A stretch of 64,000 bases of DNA from Setophaga petechia (lineage: Eukaryota; Chordata; Aves; Passeriformes; Parulidae), in contig JANCRA010000003.1 of assembly GCA_024362935.1 (NCBI GenBank), positions 37,199,291 to 37,263,290 on the forward strand. Reading direction: 5' to 3'. Below, in pieces: positions 24,181 to 38,284 of the stretch. Under the pieces are notes generated by a model that did not search any database, was not told the DNA's origin, and saw nothing but the letters and a program-made list of their open reading frames with translations. The position numbers were made by a program, and so were the translations under genes. Every line of letters begins with the position of its first letter. Positions within the stretch are counted from its first letter, which is position 1.

Positions 24181-27100
24181 TTGGAAATATTTCCTGAACC
24201 AGGAAAGAGAAAATAATTACTTTGAAGCAAAGTAATCTGGATTGATAGCATCTCCACATAGCTCAAATACAGAAGTCAAAATATGTGAACACACACTTTG
24301 TGTGTACATCTATGAACACAGTACAAAGAATGTATGAACATAGTTCACTTTATGATGAGGTGGAGAAATGTACTTGAAATACTATGATAATAAAAGAAGA
24401 TCAGTTCCAACATGGTATTTCTATCACACTGAAGAACTGAACTTTTCAAGTATGGACAAGTTTGAGATAAACTTTATACTAATCAGTTCGAATTTGATGT
24501 TTGAGGTAAAAATCCCGAGTTGCAATGAAGGAAAAGAACTGCTGAGTGAACGTTTCTGAGGAAAGCTACTAAATTGAGTATTATTTGGTTTCATTTTAAA
24601 ATAATTTGTTACTGAGAAGTGTTTGGACAAGGTCTAGAAAAATACATACGATGAAACTATAAGCTTTGAGTTTTTGATGACTCTTTTCAACTGAGAATTT
24701 TGTCTCTGAAATGTAACGCTTGATATTCACCAGTCAGAATTCACTTGTACCAAGAATCCAAAATGCAGATGCATAACCCATGTAACCAAGCACATCTGAA
24801 GTGTTGAATGCTACATTGCTTAATGTGCATTCAGCAAAGTATTTCACCGTTTTTGATTAATAACTCTCAATCAACTTATTGATTACATACAGATACATAA
24901 CATACAGGGGCTAAAAACATTTGCTTTTCAGACAATCTGCTTATCAAAACAGGGGTGTTACAGTCAAAACATTATTCATTAAGAGTAGCTTGAATAATTG
25001 ACCTGAAATGCATTATTTAACAGGAATAAATATTTAAAACCAATGTATCTAATCAAAGGTGATTTAACAACTGCTTGTAACCAAAGAATCCATTGACAAC
25101 TGTCCTTTCCTGTTGAATGAATCAACATAATGAACAACTGCTAAAGCAAAAGGAACCATCATTTATCATTAGAACAAAATACTGTATGTGTGAGAATGCT
25201 AAATTCATCCTAGAGACATTTCAGTTTTATTAAACCAGAGCATTAAATACAATGAGAAATAATTGTAGCAATAGAAAGAACAATCACTTAAATGTTATTA
25301 AAACAACGATTAGTCACAGGAAAGTTACTAGATTGAAATGTCTCTACTCACACCAGGCACTTTTTATCTGTTGTTACTTCTAGATTATGAAGAAAATGGA
25401 GAAATTAGAGAAATAAAACAGAGAAGATGAAAAAATGCTCAAAAAACAGTAAGTAGCAAAAGGATAGAAATCCAAGATTTAACTCTGTCTTTCAGTGCAT
25501 TTTAATTGGTCTCTGGCTAGTTCTATATGCTCTAAGGAAGATAAATATTTGAATCCCACAAATTCAAAGATTTTGGCTCAAAAATTGACCTTCAAGTTTG
25601 GATTACTGGAAAAAAAAATAAACAGACATGTTTTTGTATGTGTCTGGGGCATGTGAAGGGGATTATGTCATGTTCATCAACCCAGCCTAACAGAAGTAAA
25701 GGTATGCAGTGGCATTTCTGTGGAATTTTAGGTTAGAGTACCAAATAAGGTGTTCTTTTCGGGACTTTTGAAGGGTTGTTTTGGTTTTTTTTTTTTCTTA
25801 ATAGGTTATGTTTTGGTTTACTGTAAAGGTAGAATGGAAATAAAGAAAGAAAATAGAAAGAAAATAAATCTCCAAAAAGTTTTGTTGTTCAAAGTTATCT
25901 TTTTTTTTTTTTTTTTTTAACTAAATCTGAATGAGCAGGGCAAATACATATTGTAAATAGTGAATTTCCTCAGAGAGTCATGATGATGGCTATCAAAAAT
26001 GGGATAGCAACTAGGATGAAACAAATGAAGTCATATTGATGATATTTTTGTATCATGGTGTGAAACGTCAGCAGGTTCTTTACTCAGCACGTCAGAGAAG
26101 GATATACAATGTTATGGTAGATGAGCTTTTAGATATCATATGAAAATCTCTGTAGAGTGTCTGATTCATTTGCCTTGCTTATATGCTCAGGATTATATTC
26201 TTCACTTAATTTAGAGTCAGACAAGAACTTCCTTCTTGATTAGACTGATAAATTTCCAATGCTGGTTTTACTTTCATTTTCCAGCCTTTCTGTAAAATAC
26301 ATAGCACACTTCTTATGATCATTTGGATAGCATTTTTTGAGAACACCTCAGGCTTTTTTCTGCTGATTTTCCCTGAAAATCTGCGAAGAATACAAAAACA
26401 CAAGCCTCTGAATACAAGAAATATAATCGACACTGTAGTAAAGGAAATAAATAACTTGTTAGTGTGCCTTTTTTGGTGATAAGTATGCTTGATTCTTAAC
26501 ATAACACCAACCAAATATAGGGAATAATGTCACAGGTGTTCCAGATGTTTACTTCAATTTTTTTCTGGTGCAAATTTATTTTGATTAAAAATATTTGACT
26601 TAAAAAAATTGGACTACACACACTAAATGATAATTTATGGTGAAACCAAGTGATCTGATGGTTCTTCCTGGACCTAAACACACCTGAATGCAGAAGTGGA
26701 TATGGTGCCAGAATGAGAGAAGAACAGCTCATTTCTTTTTCACACAGCAGCAGAGTCTGGCTCATAAATAAATATCAGACATGAGACACATTTTTTAAGC
26801 ACCTAAGGTCTTTGTTTCTTTGCTATCTAAATTTGGAATAACTTGTCTACTTATATCATCAAGAAGTTCATGTCTTTATTTGCTTATCAAAACTTTCAGC
26901 TCCGTTTCCTTCCCTCCTCCAATACTTATTCTGCTAAAAACATGTCTCATTTCATGCAGGCAAACTTAGAAATCTGTTCTCAAGAGAAAGCTTTTTCCTG
27001 TATGAACCAAGACAGAGTTACCTTCTTCTGGTAGTTTTATTACACTGAACTCCCTTGAAGGATTATCAGGCAGAAATACTCAGCCCATCCAGCTTTACAC

Positions 27101-27407
27101 ACTGAAATGAGTGGATTACAGTGATTGACTCAAGTCAGCACAAATGAACATTTGCTTCCATTGCTACTAGCTGAGGATGCACAGTGCAGCCCCTGACATT
27201 GGATGAGCTCTTAGCAGCAGACATTCCACTGCTGCAAAAAGAATGTATGTGCCAGAGATGTACAGAATTACATGGATGTGTAAAAGAAGAAAAGAATCTT
27301 TTTGGTTTTAATAATCTAGTTGTTAAAAGCTTCTCTTGTGAATTTCCTGGCAGAAATGAGCCAACAAACTCTCTAGTCCCACTCTAAATTGTAAGAGTAA
27401 AAAAGGA

Positions 27408-27425
27408 CACTTTTTTAAAAAAGTG
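27408..27425. other. Perfect 18-base palindrome
   Basis: CACTTTTTTAAAAAAGTG is identical to its own reverse complement. It may form a small cruciform or simply be an AT-rich chance event. Confidence 0.9.
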
Positions 27426-30253
27426 CATGTACTTCAATGATGATTTCATACATTTCACAAGTCAAATAGGCAACAAAGCAGTTGTGATCCTTTTGTTCTT
27501 GGCAATTATCAGAGAATTTGTCTTCAAATTTTGAGCATTTTCATTATTGCTGCACAAATTTGGCTATATGACTGAATTTTGTGTGGGTGAGACTTCTTTA
27601 TAGGACACATGAAAGACTCTGATTTACAGTAGACCCCCTCAGTACTGTACCAGTATAGCATTTGCAGTAAATACATGTAAAAAAGGTGTATAAGCCATCC
27701 TAGAGAATCAACAGATCTTTGTTTTCACTCCTTTCTATTATGTAATTTTGTTCGTTCAGGTAGGGATTGAAAAAGAGTAAAACTGATCATTACAGAGGCT
27801 AAAGTAGGAGGGCTCCCTTAACAAAATAATGGCCATGTCATTTTCTCTCTCTGATCTTTGAGCTCTGTATGCTAAAGTCCCTTTCTACAAATCACTCTAT
27901 GCAAAAGAAAGCCCTTTTATTAATTTCATCTATTAGATAAAGGCACCTGTTTTATAAAGACATTTTAATGCTGTCATACCTGACTGAAATAATGTTTTTT
28001 CAAAAGTGATTCTTCATATGAAAATAGCACTTCTGTAATAACATAAGTATTAGATAATTTACACTGAAGAGTATTGCAATGTAAGTTGTATTAATGATAA
28101 ATTTAATTACAGAATGACTGAGCTCAGTCAAATTCTTTCTGACTCCTTATCATTACTTTCAATAACCTGAAATATAATTTCAATATAAATTTGACTCTGT
28201 TTTTGATCTGGAGGTTAGTCAGAACCCCTTGATCCCCCAAACTATATTTCTATATTTGTAGTTGTACTTCTAACCGATACCACTATCATCAACTAAAGTG
28301 AAAAAAAAAATTTATTTGTTCAAAATCACATTCACATTTCCACATGTTTCTAGCATTTAAGAGTATCTGAAAAAATGTCATTTAAAAAAATTAGGTTTCC
28401 TTGATATCTAGTCTGTAGAATCTCCCAGGTTTTTGATTTTGGGTCAGCTCAAAATGCAAACACAATTCTAATCTAAGTCTATAAACAGCAAATAAAATTC
28501 TTCATTTCTGGTGTTCCTAGTCCATTGTGAGGTTTCTGTTCAGGTGAGTAGTTGGTTTTGGTGCAGACTTAGAATAACTTCATCAATATGATTTTTTTAA
28601 AAACAGAAATGATCACAAATTAATTTACTGACCAAAGAAAATAGATAATTAAGGATTTTAGGTGCCTTCTCTTATTTTTATGGACATATAATTATAATGA
28701 GCATTGCCACTTATTCGGCTGAATAATTAGAGATTCCCCAGAGAAACTTAATAGTCTCAATGGCTTTGTTCTTCAAAGATAAACCACAAAGTAAGGGAAT
28801 AAAGTGTTGTCATGCCCTTTGTGTGAGGAACTCAGGGAGTTGTAAAAAGCCAAGAGAACATGTATACGTTTTTGAAGTCATTAGGTGGAATTTTCTGTCT
28901 CTAGTCAAAAGAAAAATGTCTTTCTTCATATAGCCTTCAGAAACAAAATTTCAGCCAGAATATTCCTGGTCATAAGTTTTTATAATCAATATCTTCTAAA
29001 TCAGCATGCTTTATTTCCTTTCTCTGAGACACTGAAACAATCAAATTCTTTTGATGTGAAAATCAAAACTTTACCTGGGATAGAAAAGGTATAAACAGGA
29101 AAGGTGTCAAGGGTATGGTTACAGTCCTTGCAAACTGAAATAACCATTTATAAAGTAAAACTTATATATTGTTTTTAAACTTTTAAATTAATTGGCCATA
29201 AATGAGAAAGAAATTTTCTTAAGACTGTACTTGTTTTCAAAAACAGTAACAAATGCAGGTGCTGCTTTTTTATTGATTGGAAGAGACATTTTGAGATCTC
29301 TTTTTGGGAAGCTGAAGTCTATATTTTTTGTCTCTTTCATTATTCATTATTCTCTATCTGTTTGGTGTATTGAGAGGTACTTCAAGGGAAGAAAATTTCC
29401 ATGATGCAGAGGAATTTCACAACTCATAGAAATAATTTGATAGGCTAATAAAAATAGACAGCAAAACCATGAAGAAAAGATTCACCTAGCTTATAGTTAG
29501 ATGATGACATGCAATTAGGGTTAAAAAAGACAGAATTAATTCCTATAGTGGATATTTTTGTCTTAAATTTAAAAGATTTTAGGTAAACAATCTCTCTTGT
29601 GCTGAAGAGGAAAAACACATTGGTTCTTGTAGAGGTGACAGATATTCTGTGACAGAAATGTCTCTCCACTGATGCTCTGGATTACAGTAAATCTTAAGAT
29701 GAAAGATTTTTGTGTGAAATGGAGTGCTGATGCATGCCTGATGCATGCCTGCTTTAAAAATATATAGACAAACATGCAGGTTTTAAATTATGATATTTTT
29801 TCCTTAGTATTGAAACATTTAAGTCATTACCATGGAAACTGTTTGCATCAGATTACTACTTTTCTCTCCAGCTATTTCAGTATCATTAAATCCTTGCTAA
29901 TACTTTATTATTCACTATCTTTTAAACCCACATGAATTTCAGTATCTAATTTACTTAACAAATTGTGTCTGACAAAAGAGAAAAACTTATAGTACAATAA
30001 ACAACACTATTAATTACTCTGTGGAACAGTGAGCCACTATGTTTGTCACCAATGTTACGCCTTCAAAATAATGGCATCCAGTAATTAGGTATGAACATAT
30101 TCTATTATTAGAGCATATATCCTTTTTCCTTCATTTATGTGTAATAGAGAATAATGAAGTTGAATTTATTATAGCTGTGGCCTTTATCCTGCTAAAACAA
30201 AGCACAAGGAAAAGAAAAAGTCATTCAGCCTAGGAACATATAAGAAAAATTAT

Positions 30254-30267
30254 GTCGCCATGGCAAC
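30254..30267 (+). promoter_or_regulatory. Exact RFX X-box
   Basis: GTCGCCATGGCAAC fits the full bipartite RFX consensus GTNRCC-AT-RGYAAC in both half-sites. RFX transcription factors bind this 14-base element in ciliary, MHC class II and neuronal enhancers and promoters. No start site or gene is recognised beside it, so it would be a distal element if functional. Confidence 0.5.
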
Positions 30268-33200
30268 CAAAAAGTCATTTGTTATACTTTACTCATTAAA
30301 GCTTTGGAGATTATTAAAAGATAAAAAAAAGTCCTCCAAATTTAGAAGGTCAACGGTTACGAAGTATTTCCTTCTGAGAGACCAGGTGGTTACAGTTTGA
30401 GGACAGTATATTAAACCCCTTATTTACATGATCAACTCCTTTGTGTAGAAATTTTAATTCATATTATGAAATCTACCTGCTTAAGCAATTCCTACAGAGA
30501 AGGTGTTGGGATCAAATTCCTATCTTGGAAATACCAATTTAAGTAAATTTAAGCCTAACTCTAATTGTCTTCAGCATCACACTAAAGTAACCAAGATAAG
30601 ATGTTGACCTCTCCTCAGGGAAAGCTGAAATCTGCTATAAGTTTGCTACTTATTGGAAATTGCATATAATAGGCAGAGTGAACAGTTCCTTATCTAGTTT
30701 CTAAAGACAATGGAATTCACCTCTTTAAAAATAGAACATTTACCTTGGAACCAAGTTGGATTATGCATTCTGGAATCTGGCTGTGCAGCTAAAGGGATTG
30801 AAAGGAGAAATCCTTGGCAAGAAAAGGAGAAAACTCACCAAAATGTTCAAATTTGCTTTTGAGAGTCATGAGTTTTTTCATTTTCTGAGACCTGGTGAGA
30901 ATATTGTGCTGATTCTATCCTGCTCTAGCAGCAATGACAGTGTTGAAATGCAATGATACCGGACTGGGTTGCATAATTCATAGCCATGTAATTCAGGATT
31001 GCGATCAGTAACCTTCTCTTAATGCCTTTGCTATACTTCATATACATTTATGCAATTATTGCTATGATATTTCTTTTCCAGCTTCTTTATTCCTTATCAT
31101 TATGATAACTTCTCTCTTGTAAACTAGATGTTTCATGTATTATGATGCTTTTTGTTTCCTTTAGAAAAAGATAAATCTAGCCTTTTTTAAGACTAAATGT
31201 TTACTTTTGCATCATGACCCCTGGTATTGCTGAGACCAATTGTTCTGGCAGAATTATTCAGGCCTTTTGAGAGATCCCCCTACCTTTAGTGAGCTGCCTT
31301 TAAGAAGCCATTTAAGTTGGCTCCAATTCTAATGACTCTCCCTGAATTCTATTGATAATGCAACTCTTAAGCGTATATTCTAAACCCTTCAAGAAAATAT
31401 AAAATACCACAAGTGTGCTGATTTTCTTATGATCTTATTTGTAATACAACTGTCCAGGAGATGTGAATAATTTAATGCAGAATTTTCTCAAGTCCCTTGT
31501 TTGATCCTTCTTTATGCCTGTTTGGTAAAGCCCTCATGAGCATTGCCACCTGGCCAACAGTAACCTCAAGGAGCAGGGATTGTGATTAAATGTACTCACG
31601 CAATTTGTCTTGTGCTCTGATAACACAGAATAAAAAAGGTAATGAAGAAGAAGCTGTCACAAGTTAATTTTCTTAAGATCTTATGTTCTTTAGTGCTTTG
31701 TCACCTCTCATGATAGTCCTAACCACCTAAATACTAAAATAGACATCATTTTCTAGAGAGATGGGCCAAAGCTCAGAAACTGCTGCCTCCATGAGAGAAC
31801 AGTCTAGAATACTGTAATCTAATTGTTGCTTTTTTCCTCCTTCAAAAATGTGAGATGTGAAAGCACATTCTCAAGGGAAAATGCCTTTTTCCAGGTCCTA
31901 AAGGTTTGTCTTATGTATTGTCAATTTTTCTATCTCTATCACTGTGGTATTTTCTGACAGAAAAGGAATTTTTGAAGTGCTCAGCCAATTTGTTGAATAC
32001 TTTTAGAGAAAACCATCTGATTCCTCTGTTGTATTTCAATGCCAAAAGAAGTAAGTTGGCCTCAAAGTTGTTGTGTCTGGTCTGGATGATTGTCCAAGCT
32101 GAACACCAAGTTTTGGAGCTGCTATTAGTTACAACAACTATGTACAGAGAAAATTTCATAAAATACCACAGGATCACCTGTGCACCATCATTTGTATTGC
32201 TGCTGATCTCTTTGTGTTTTGCTTTCAGACTTTGCAGTGCTGTTTTGGAGGTAGAGGTAGATGCCACTGAAAAAGCAATGATGTCAACCCTTTCCATCAT
32301 TGTTATGGATGCAGACAATACGGATTTATAATTGAATGTTGATTTCATTTTCTTCCTTTTTCCCTGGGCATCCCTGTCTCAGCAGCCTTGCAGGGGACTA
32401 GGAATCTAGAGCAAACTGTATGGTCTGTTGAGTATTGCTCTTGGAGAGCCCTTATCTTGAAAGTATTGTCACCTTGGAATGTGCATAAATCCCCCTGGTA
32501 CAATTACTGGTATAGGTAGAGATGGACTTTTAATAAGAATTTAGTTTTTTGATAGCTCAAAAAAGCTATAGATGGACTGCTGCCACTAGCAGTACTTTTC
32601 TCCAAATGTTTTTGAAGACATGTATAAGAGCCCAGATTTTCAGAAACACATAGTTAGTTCATACACTTGTGAGCAGTGCTGGTTAAAATTGTCTTGGAAG
32701 TTCAGCACTATACCAGACATACATACTGTTCGTTCCAAATGCCATCTTTGTTTCTTCAGTAGTCTGCCACACATATATAAATACTTGGACACCATTATGT
32801 AAATGTCATGAAAATAATGATATATGAGCAAATAGAATCCTGTATTGAAAGACTCAATCAATCAGCTATAACAAAATGAACACCTGCAATAAGACAGCAA
32901 TTATAATAAGCACTAGAGTTGGATAAAATTTTCCTCCGATCCACATAAAATATGAATTCAGGGTTTGGTTTTGGTCTTGGATTTTTTTTATCAAATCAGT
33001 TTGGCCAAAAAATAAAGATGGTTTTCAGATTAAACAGTATGTTATTTAGGAATAGAACTTATGTTCACACTCTTTAAGACAGGTATTTAAAATGGGATTT
33101 ACTGCATTTAACTTTGACCAAATAAATAATAATGTTCAGATATCCAATCTATCTGCAGGTCTAGGAGCACTTCTTTTTATTTCTAGCCCTGAAGCTACTG

Positions 33201-33423
33201 AAAAGTGAGAGACTTATTTCTAAATATTTTTCATCTTTATATAGCTGTTCACAGAAGTAGGATGAATCATCTTTTGAATAAACCTGTTTGCAGTGATTGT
33301 GCATGGAGCACATGTTGTTCAGTCTAAGCATTTAAATCAGGTTGCATTGTTTTACCTAAAACCCCCCTCTTTTCCCCTCCATCCCTTCTCTTTTTTTGTT
33401 TGGCTTGTTCAGTCAGCAATCCA

Positions 33424-33482
33424 GAAACAAACAAACAAACAAACAAGAACAACAACAAAACCAAACAAAAAATCCCTCCAAA
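33424..33482 (+). repeat. AAAC-rich simple repeat
   Basis: Five or so AAAC units followed by irregular AAC and AAAACC motifs. This is simple sequence and explains the glutamine/threonine/asparagine-rich frames across it. Confidence 0.85.
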
Positions 33483-34636
33483 CAAACCTTTTCTATAGCT
33501 CTACAAACGTTAAATATGCTAAATATTCCCATCACAAGAATACAAATTGTCACAATCAATTCTAGGCCTGTTGTGTTGGGCTATGTACAAACTTGCTGAG
33601 AACAATAGTGTCCATTCCCAAGCTGTTTATTGTCTGTTAGCTAGGGCATAACTCATGGATAAAGTCAAAGGAATAGGGAGGATTCAGTGTCAGTCATAAC
33701 TATTGAGTCTTTTAGTATCAACAGTGACAGTAATCACAAAAGAAATAAAAGCAAATTGGCCGATCCGATCTTTCTTCAATGGAATGCAGAGGGAAAAGAG
33801 AGGAAAATAAGAAAAGCAAATAATGTAATACATATGTAAGATGAATGATGATGTCATTCATAATACCAGTCATAATTAAGAAATATGAGATGCTCACACT
33901 GCAGGCATGTACAATTTTTGCAACATAAACCTAATCTGAATTCAGTGAATCTGTCTTTCCACCTAGCCTAGTCTAATATCTCACCAACACTCATGATTGT
34001 AGCAGGCTAGCAATCTTGAAATACATAGTTCTGACTTTAAAAATTGCCGTATTCTTACCACTGGAGTATTAGAACTTTAGAGATAATTCAGGTTAATCTC
34101 AATACTAATTTTTGATATCATGGAGACGAAGAAACTAGAATCAAATGTCCTGTTAAAAGACACTTAAATCAGAACTCATTAATTGGTTTCACCTTTGGGC
34201 ACAGGAGGACAATGCAGAAAATATCATGGCTTGGTCCCAGCAATGGCTGCATTGTAGAAATCAGATAAACAAAATTTCAACAGCAAAAAAAATAAGAAAG
34301 TTCTCATCCACTTACTATAAGTGTGTTGAATTTTGTCCTTCTGACAGTTTGAAAGGATGATGCTGTCATCCATTTTCACCTCAGGGAATTTTTAAAAACA
34401 CCACAGCAATAGATGCCATCTGTGAGAAAAACATGAAAGATACCATGTGTAATCGCCCTTGGGATATTAAGGATATACTACAATCCTCTAGTGGCACGTT
34501 TTTCCCTGGCAACCCTGAAACAGTGCAATATATAACGAAGGAAGAAATCAAAATATGATTTCAACAAGAACATTTCTGTGGAAAGGGTTTAGTGTTTTTT
34601 CCCACCTTACAGTGCTTTCCTAAACAGAGGTGTATC

Positions 34637-34756
34637 CCTGGGCTGCCTGTGGTCATGGGCACCCAACATGGTAATGGGATAGAGGGTGCTACCATGGGGC
34701 ACTTGGATTGGGAACGTGGCACCCAGTGTGGCCATGGGGCACCCAAATTTGTCATT
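34637..34756 (+). repeat. Degenerate 20-bp minisatellite
   Basis: Six consecutive 20-base units begin at 34637, 34657, 34677, 34697, 34717 and 34737. Most contain GGGCACCCA near the start and end in CATG or a one-base variant (CATG, AATG, CAT, CATT). The third unit is the most diverged. The copies have drifted, so the array is old. The minus frame across it (34561-34755), with recurrent proline and tryptophan, is a product of the repeat. Confidence 0.75.
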
Positions 34757-34780
34757 AGGGTTCAGGGTTAGGGCTGAGGG
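34755..34780 (+). repeat. Telomere-like G-rich stretch with G-quadruplex potential
   Basis: TTAGGG, TTCAGGG and TTAGGG follow one another directly, then CTGAGGG. This gives four GGG runs with loops of 4, 3 and 4 bases (34758-34780), a good quadruplex motif. It starts at the end of the 20-bp minisatellite. With only two exact TTAGGG units it is telomere-like, not a true interstitial telomere array. Confidence 0.7.
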
Positions 34781-37700
34781 ATTTTTTTTTTGAAGGGAAT
34801 AATTTCAGGGACTTACCAGGAAGACTATGTATAAGAAACTATCAGTTTTGCAGAGGGTTTGTACCTAGCAGTCCAGCTGTTTTCATGTTTGATTGCCAGA
34901 AACAGATCCTATCATCATGCAGACATAATCCTCACAATTTCCATCTGTGCCTGTGCCCTTCACTTCGTACTGGACTTCTAGAAGCAGGAACCAGCAGGCT
35001 GCACTGTCCTCTCTCTTCTGAGTCTGCTCTGATAGTCCAGGCTTTCTAGTCTGATGCTAACCTGGTCAGGTACAAACAGAATCTAATACAGAAATAATAA
35101 CTGAAATCAACCAAATTATTATACCATGAAGACTGGCTGCAGAATACACACAAAACTTCAGTTTATTCTTTGTTTCATAATTACTAATAAGGTAATATGT
35201 GTTTGCATATTTGAATAGCATAAGTACTGCTCCAGATCACTGAACCATTTCAAGTTATTGAGTTAGTGCTACAAAGGAAAAAACCACCTGGTGATTCATA
35301 TAATGGATTGGTAATTGAGATCTTCTGGAAAGGATGAAGAATAAATAACTAAACTGACTAAGCATTTGTTTTACTATCTATTGGCGTTTTTTATTATGAA
35401 GCACATTTTCCAATATCTAGTAGGGACAAGTAGAGGTTACTCTCTCTACAGAGAGAAGGTTGGTTCTTGCTCTACCATTTCTGGCTTGTGACCACCTAAA
35501 CAGCACACAGATAAACAAAACTGAACTTCTTAACTTCATTCAGCTTATAAAAAGGCACTGATGGCATACATAATTGATACTTCCTGTTGAATCCTAACCC
35601 AGTTTCATCCTGACTTTTCCGCTCCCCTATAATCTTCGAGCGTTTATGAGTGACAGTTGCACTAATTTTATACAGGCTACCACCCCCTATCTAGAGGTAC
35701 CAATGCAAAGCCTTTTTGACATACTGTTATCAGAATGGAATTTCTGTATAATCAGTGGGATCTGGTTTAAAAGAAATAAGAAAATATGTTAGCTGTTAAC
35801 TGTATTAATTAAAATAGCAATTCTGGTGAAAAATCAGAAAGTTTTAATATTAAACTCCTTACTTAGTGAGTCTATTTTAGCCTGGTAATGCTTTAAGTTC
35901 CCTCTGCAGTAAAGAGGAAGTTAAAGCCCTCCAGAAACTCATTTACTTGCTCTGAATTTGAGCTCAGAAGAATTTCTCACTTTTATTCACAACAGAAATT
36001 ACATATGTAGATTAATCTCTCAATCTGGATTTAACATAAGAATACTCCATAGCATATGATTTTTACCTATAGCCATACTACTGAACTAAGATCAGTTATA
36101 AAATCAGGACCAACCAGTAGATCCAGAGACAAAGGTAATGCCCCACTGCATCACATACATGTGTAAGGGGCACTGGAGTCCTAAACTGTGCTTCAGTCCT
36201 CAGTGAAGAACTGCATTGCTAAAGGAAAAATTGTAATGGGCTTCTCTTTTCAACTATGAAAATTTAACTTCCAGTTGGTACATATGTCCTCTCAAGTACA
36301 TATTACCAGGATTTACACAAAAAGATTTCAGCCTAAAAGATAAAAATAAAAAAAAAGTGAGCATGCTAAGACATTTGTCAACTTGGAGTTGAAATTTAAT
36401 AATACTCATATTTTTCTTATAAAATCTCTAAATGTAGAAAAGTTGTCTTTGACATATAATTTGAGTCTCTGTTCAAAGTCTGAATTTAATGAATTGTTTT
36501 CTATACATGGAAATGCATGGTAGAAACCCTGAAAATATGAATAGGAATATTGGCATCAGCAACTACAGCAGCACAAACAAAATGAAGAGGGATATACTGA
36601 GATATAAGGTCACATAATATTCTGCAGAGCTTTGAAGGTGAGAATGAGAGCTCTAATATGATGTCAAAGAAGGAAATGAAGAAAGGAATTACAAGGATGA
36701 GTTTATAGATAATGACTGATGGCAGAAGAAGATTATTTCAAATACCAAGAAGTTTTATTTTCAAATATTTGCCTCCTATTTTGAGCATAGAGGTTTTTTA
36801 TTGCAAATATGTGTACTAACTTTTCATTATTTTTCATGTGCATGTTAGAATAATTTCCATTAAGGAAAGAGTTCATATGAAATATTTTCAGGCTCGTGCA
36901 TTCAAAGTGTTTCTTAATTTTGCCTGCAGATGTGACAGGAAACAGTAGCTTTCCAACACTTACAAAGGAAGTGGCTTGAAAAAAAGATATTAATGTCTAC
37001 ACTCTTTATGAATGGGAGACTGTCTGGTTTGTACTGTAATAGTTTGTTTTGAGCCTTTCTAATGATGTGTATTTTGTTTAGCACAAATTACCTGTCATGT
37101 ATATTGACAGGAGCTGAGCTTGGTGGTCTGACATCGTGTTTCTGCTCCTGTCCATTTTACCCCACTCCAAGAACAACTAAGTTCTGGACTATGGGTCCTG
37201 GTTGGACTCACGTTAAATTCTGTTACACGTGTTCTGCATTATTTTAGCCATGAAAAAACCAACAGATTTCTTTAATTGCACCAGATCTCTTCCAGTTTTA
37301 CTGGGCAAGAAAAAAACAGGCACCAGGTCCAAGTGTGTCTAATTTCTGTGACTTCAAAAAACTGCAGTTTTATTTCAATTACATCTTTAAATATTGTGTC
37401 TATGTAGTGGAACACAAGCAGCTAAAATTCACTGAAAGGCTTAGTCATATTGGTGTGATTTCCATACACACACAGACACAAAGCAATTAGAAGTTGTTAC
37501 ATATACTCCTTAAAGCAGCAGTAGCATTTTTCTGTCTGAGTCTAGCACTTTATATGCAACAGTGAATTCTCCAAATACCATGATTTAACCACATGGTTTT
37601 CATTTTTATCCCACCCAAGCCTACACAATCATTCTGACTCTAACACCTACATCAATTGTAACGAATATGGTTTAAAAACGAGGACAACACAAATACTGAT

Positions 37701-38280
37701 GTGAAAGGGTTAGCATAAAAATGTCATCAGCACCAGACACCAGTGTCTAAGTGCTGGTGCCCTGGTTCCAGTTAGAGGTTAGCAAAAATCTTCTGCTTTG
37801 AAACAGAAGAAAAAAAATGTAATTTGAAAACTTTGATGAAGCTGTCAGGCTCTGAAAGTCAGAGACTACCCTGGGGACAAAGATAATATTACTAGGTAGA
37901 ACAAGGCCTTTTGGTAAAGAAAGATTCATTCTCTAAGAGGTGTGGGTTGAGGATAAAAATTCTTTTAAGGTATTTTCTGATGGAATTATGTTGTCAGACC
38001 TTTTGTCTTTCTAGCTTTTAAAATATACACAGAACAAGGACATCATTAATATGACAATTTCATAATGAACTTTTCAGCTGTTCTCAGCTGAAGAAGGGCA
38101 AAACCTGTTCCCTAACTTATATTCAAATACACTTTTAATTGAATGGGTGGTAACTTTTCTTCTTGTTTGAATAGACTGTATTTTTTTCCTTTGGAACATC
38201 CAAGGGAATAAGAAACAAGGTATGTAGAACACTTACAGAGAGATGTTAGAGGAATAGATCAGAAAGAAAATTTTAAAGTA
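34781..38280. other. AT-rich unique DNA
   Basis: No gene or assignable repeat is seen. The frames at 37062-37247 (plus) and 37747-37929 (minus) are short and featureless. Confidence 0.5.
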
Positions 38281-38284
38281 GATC

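Larger units (their letters stand above)
24181..34636. other. Long AT-rich stretch without a recognised gene
   Basis: About 10 kb of AT-rich DNA with homopolymer runs (T tracts near 25785 and 25900) and no family-assignable frame. The longest pair of frames is 31906-32331 (plus, TTG start) and 31911-32348 (minus, ATG start), overlapping antisense; neither product resembles a protein I know. An exact RFX X-box lies at 30254-30267 and an 18-base palindrome at 27408-27425. Part of this DNA may be conserved noncoding sequence, which cannot be judged without alignment. Confidence 0.5.

Noticed and set aside
34081..34170. Possible MIR-like stretch around GAGACGAAGAAACTAGAATC
   Set aside because: Only one short block resembles MIR and the neighbouring blocks are missing or out of order.
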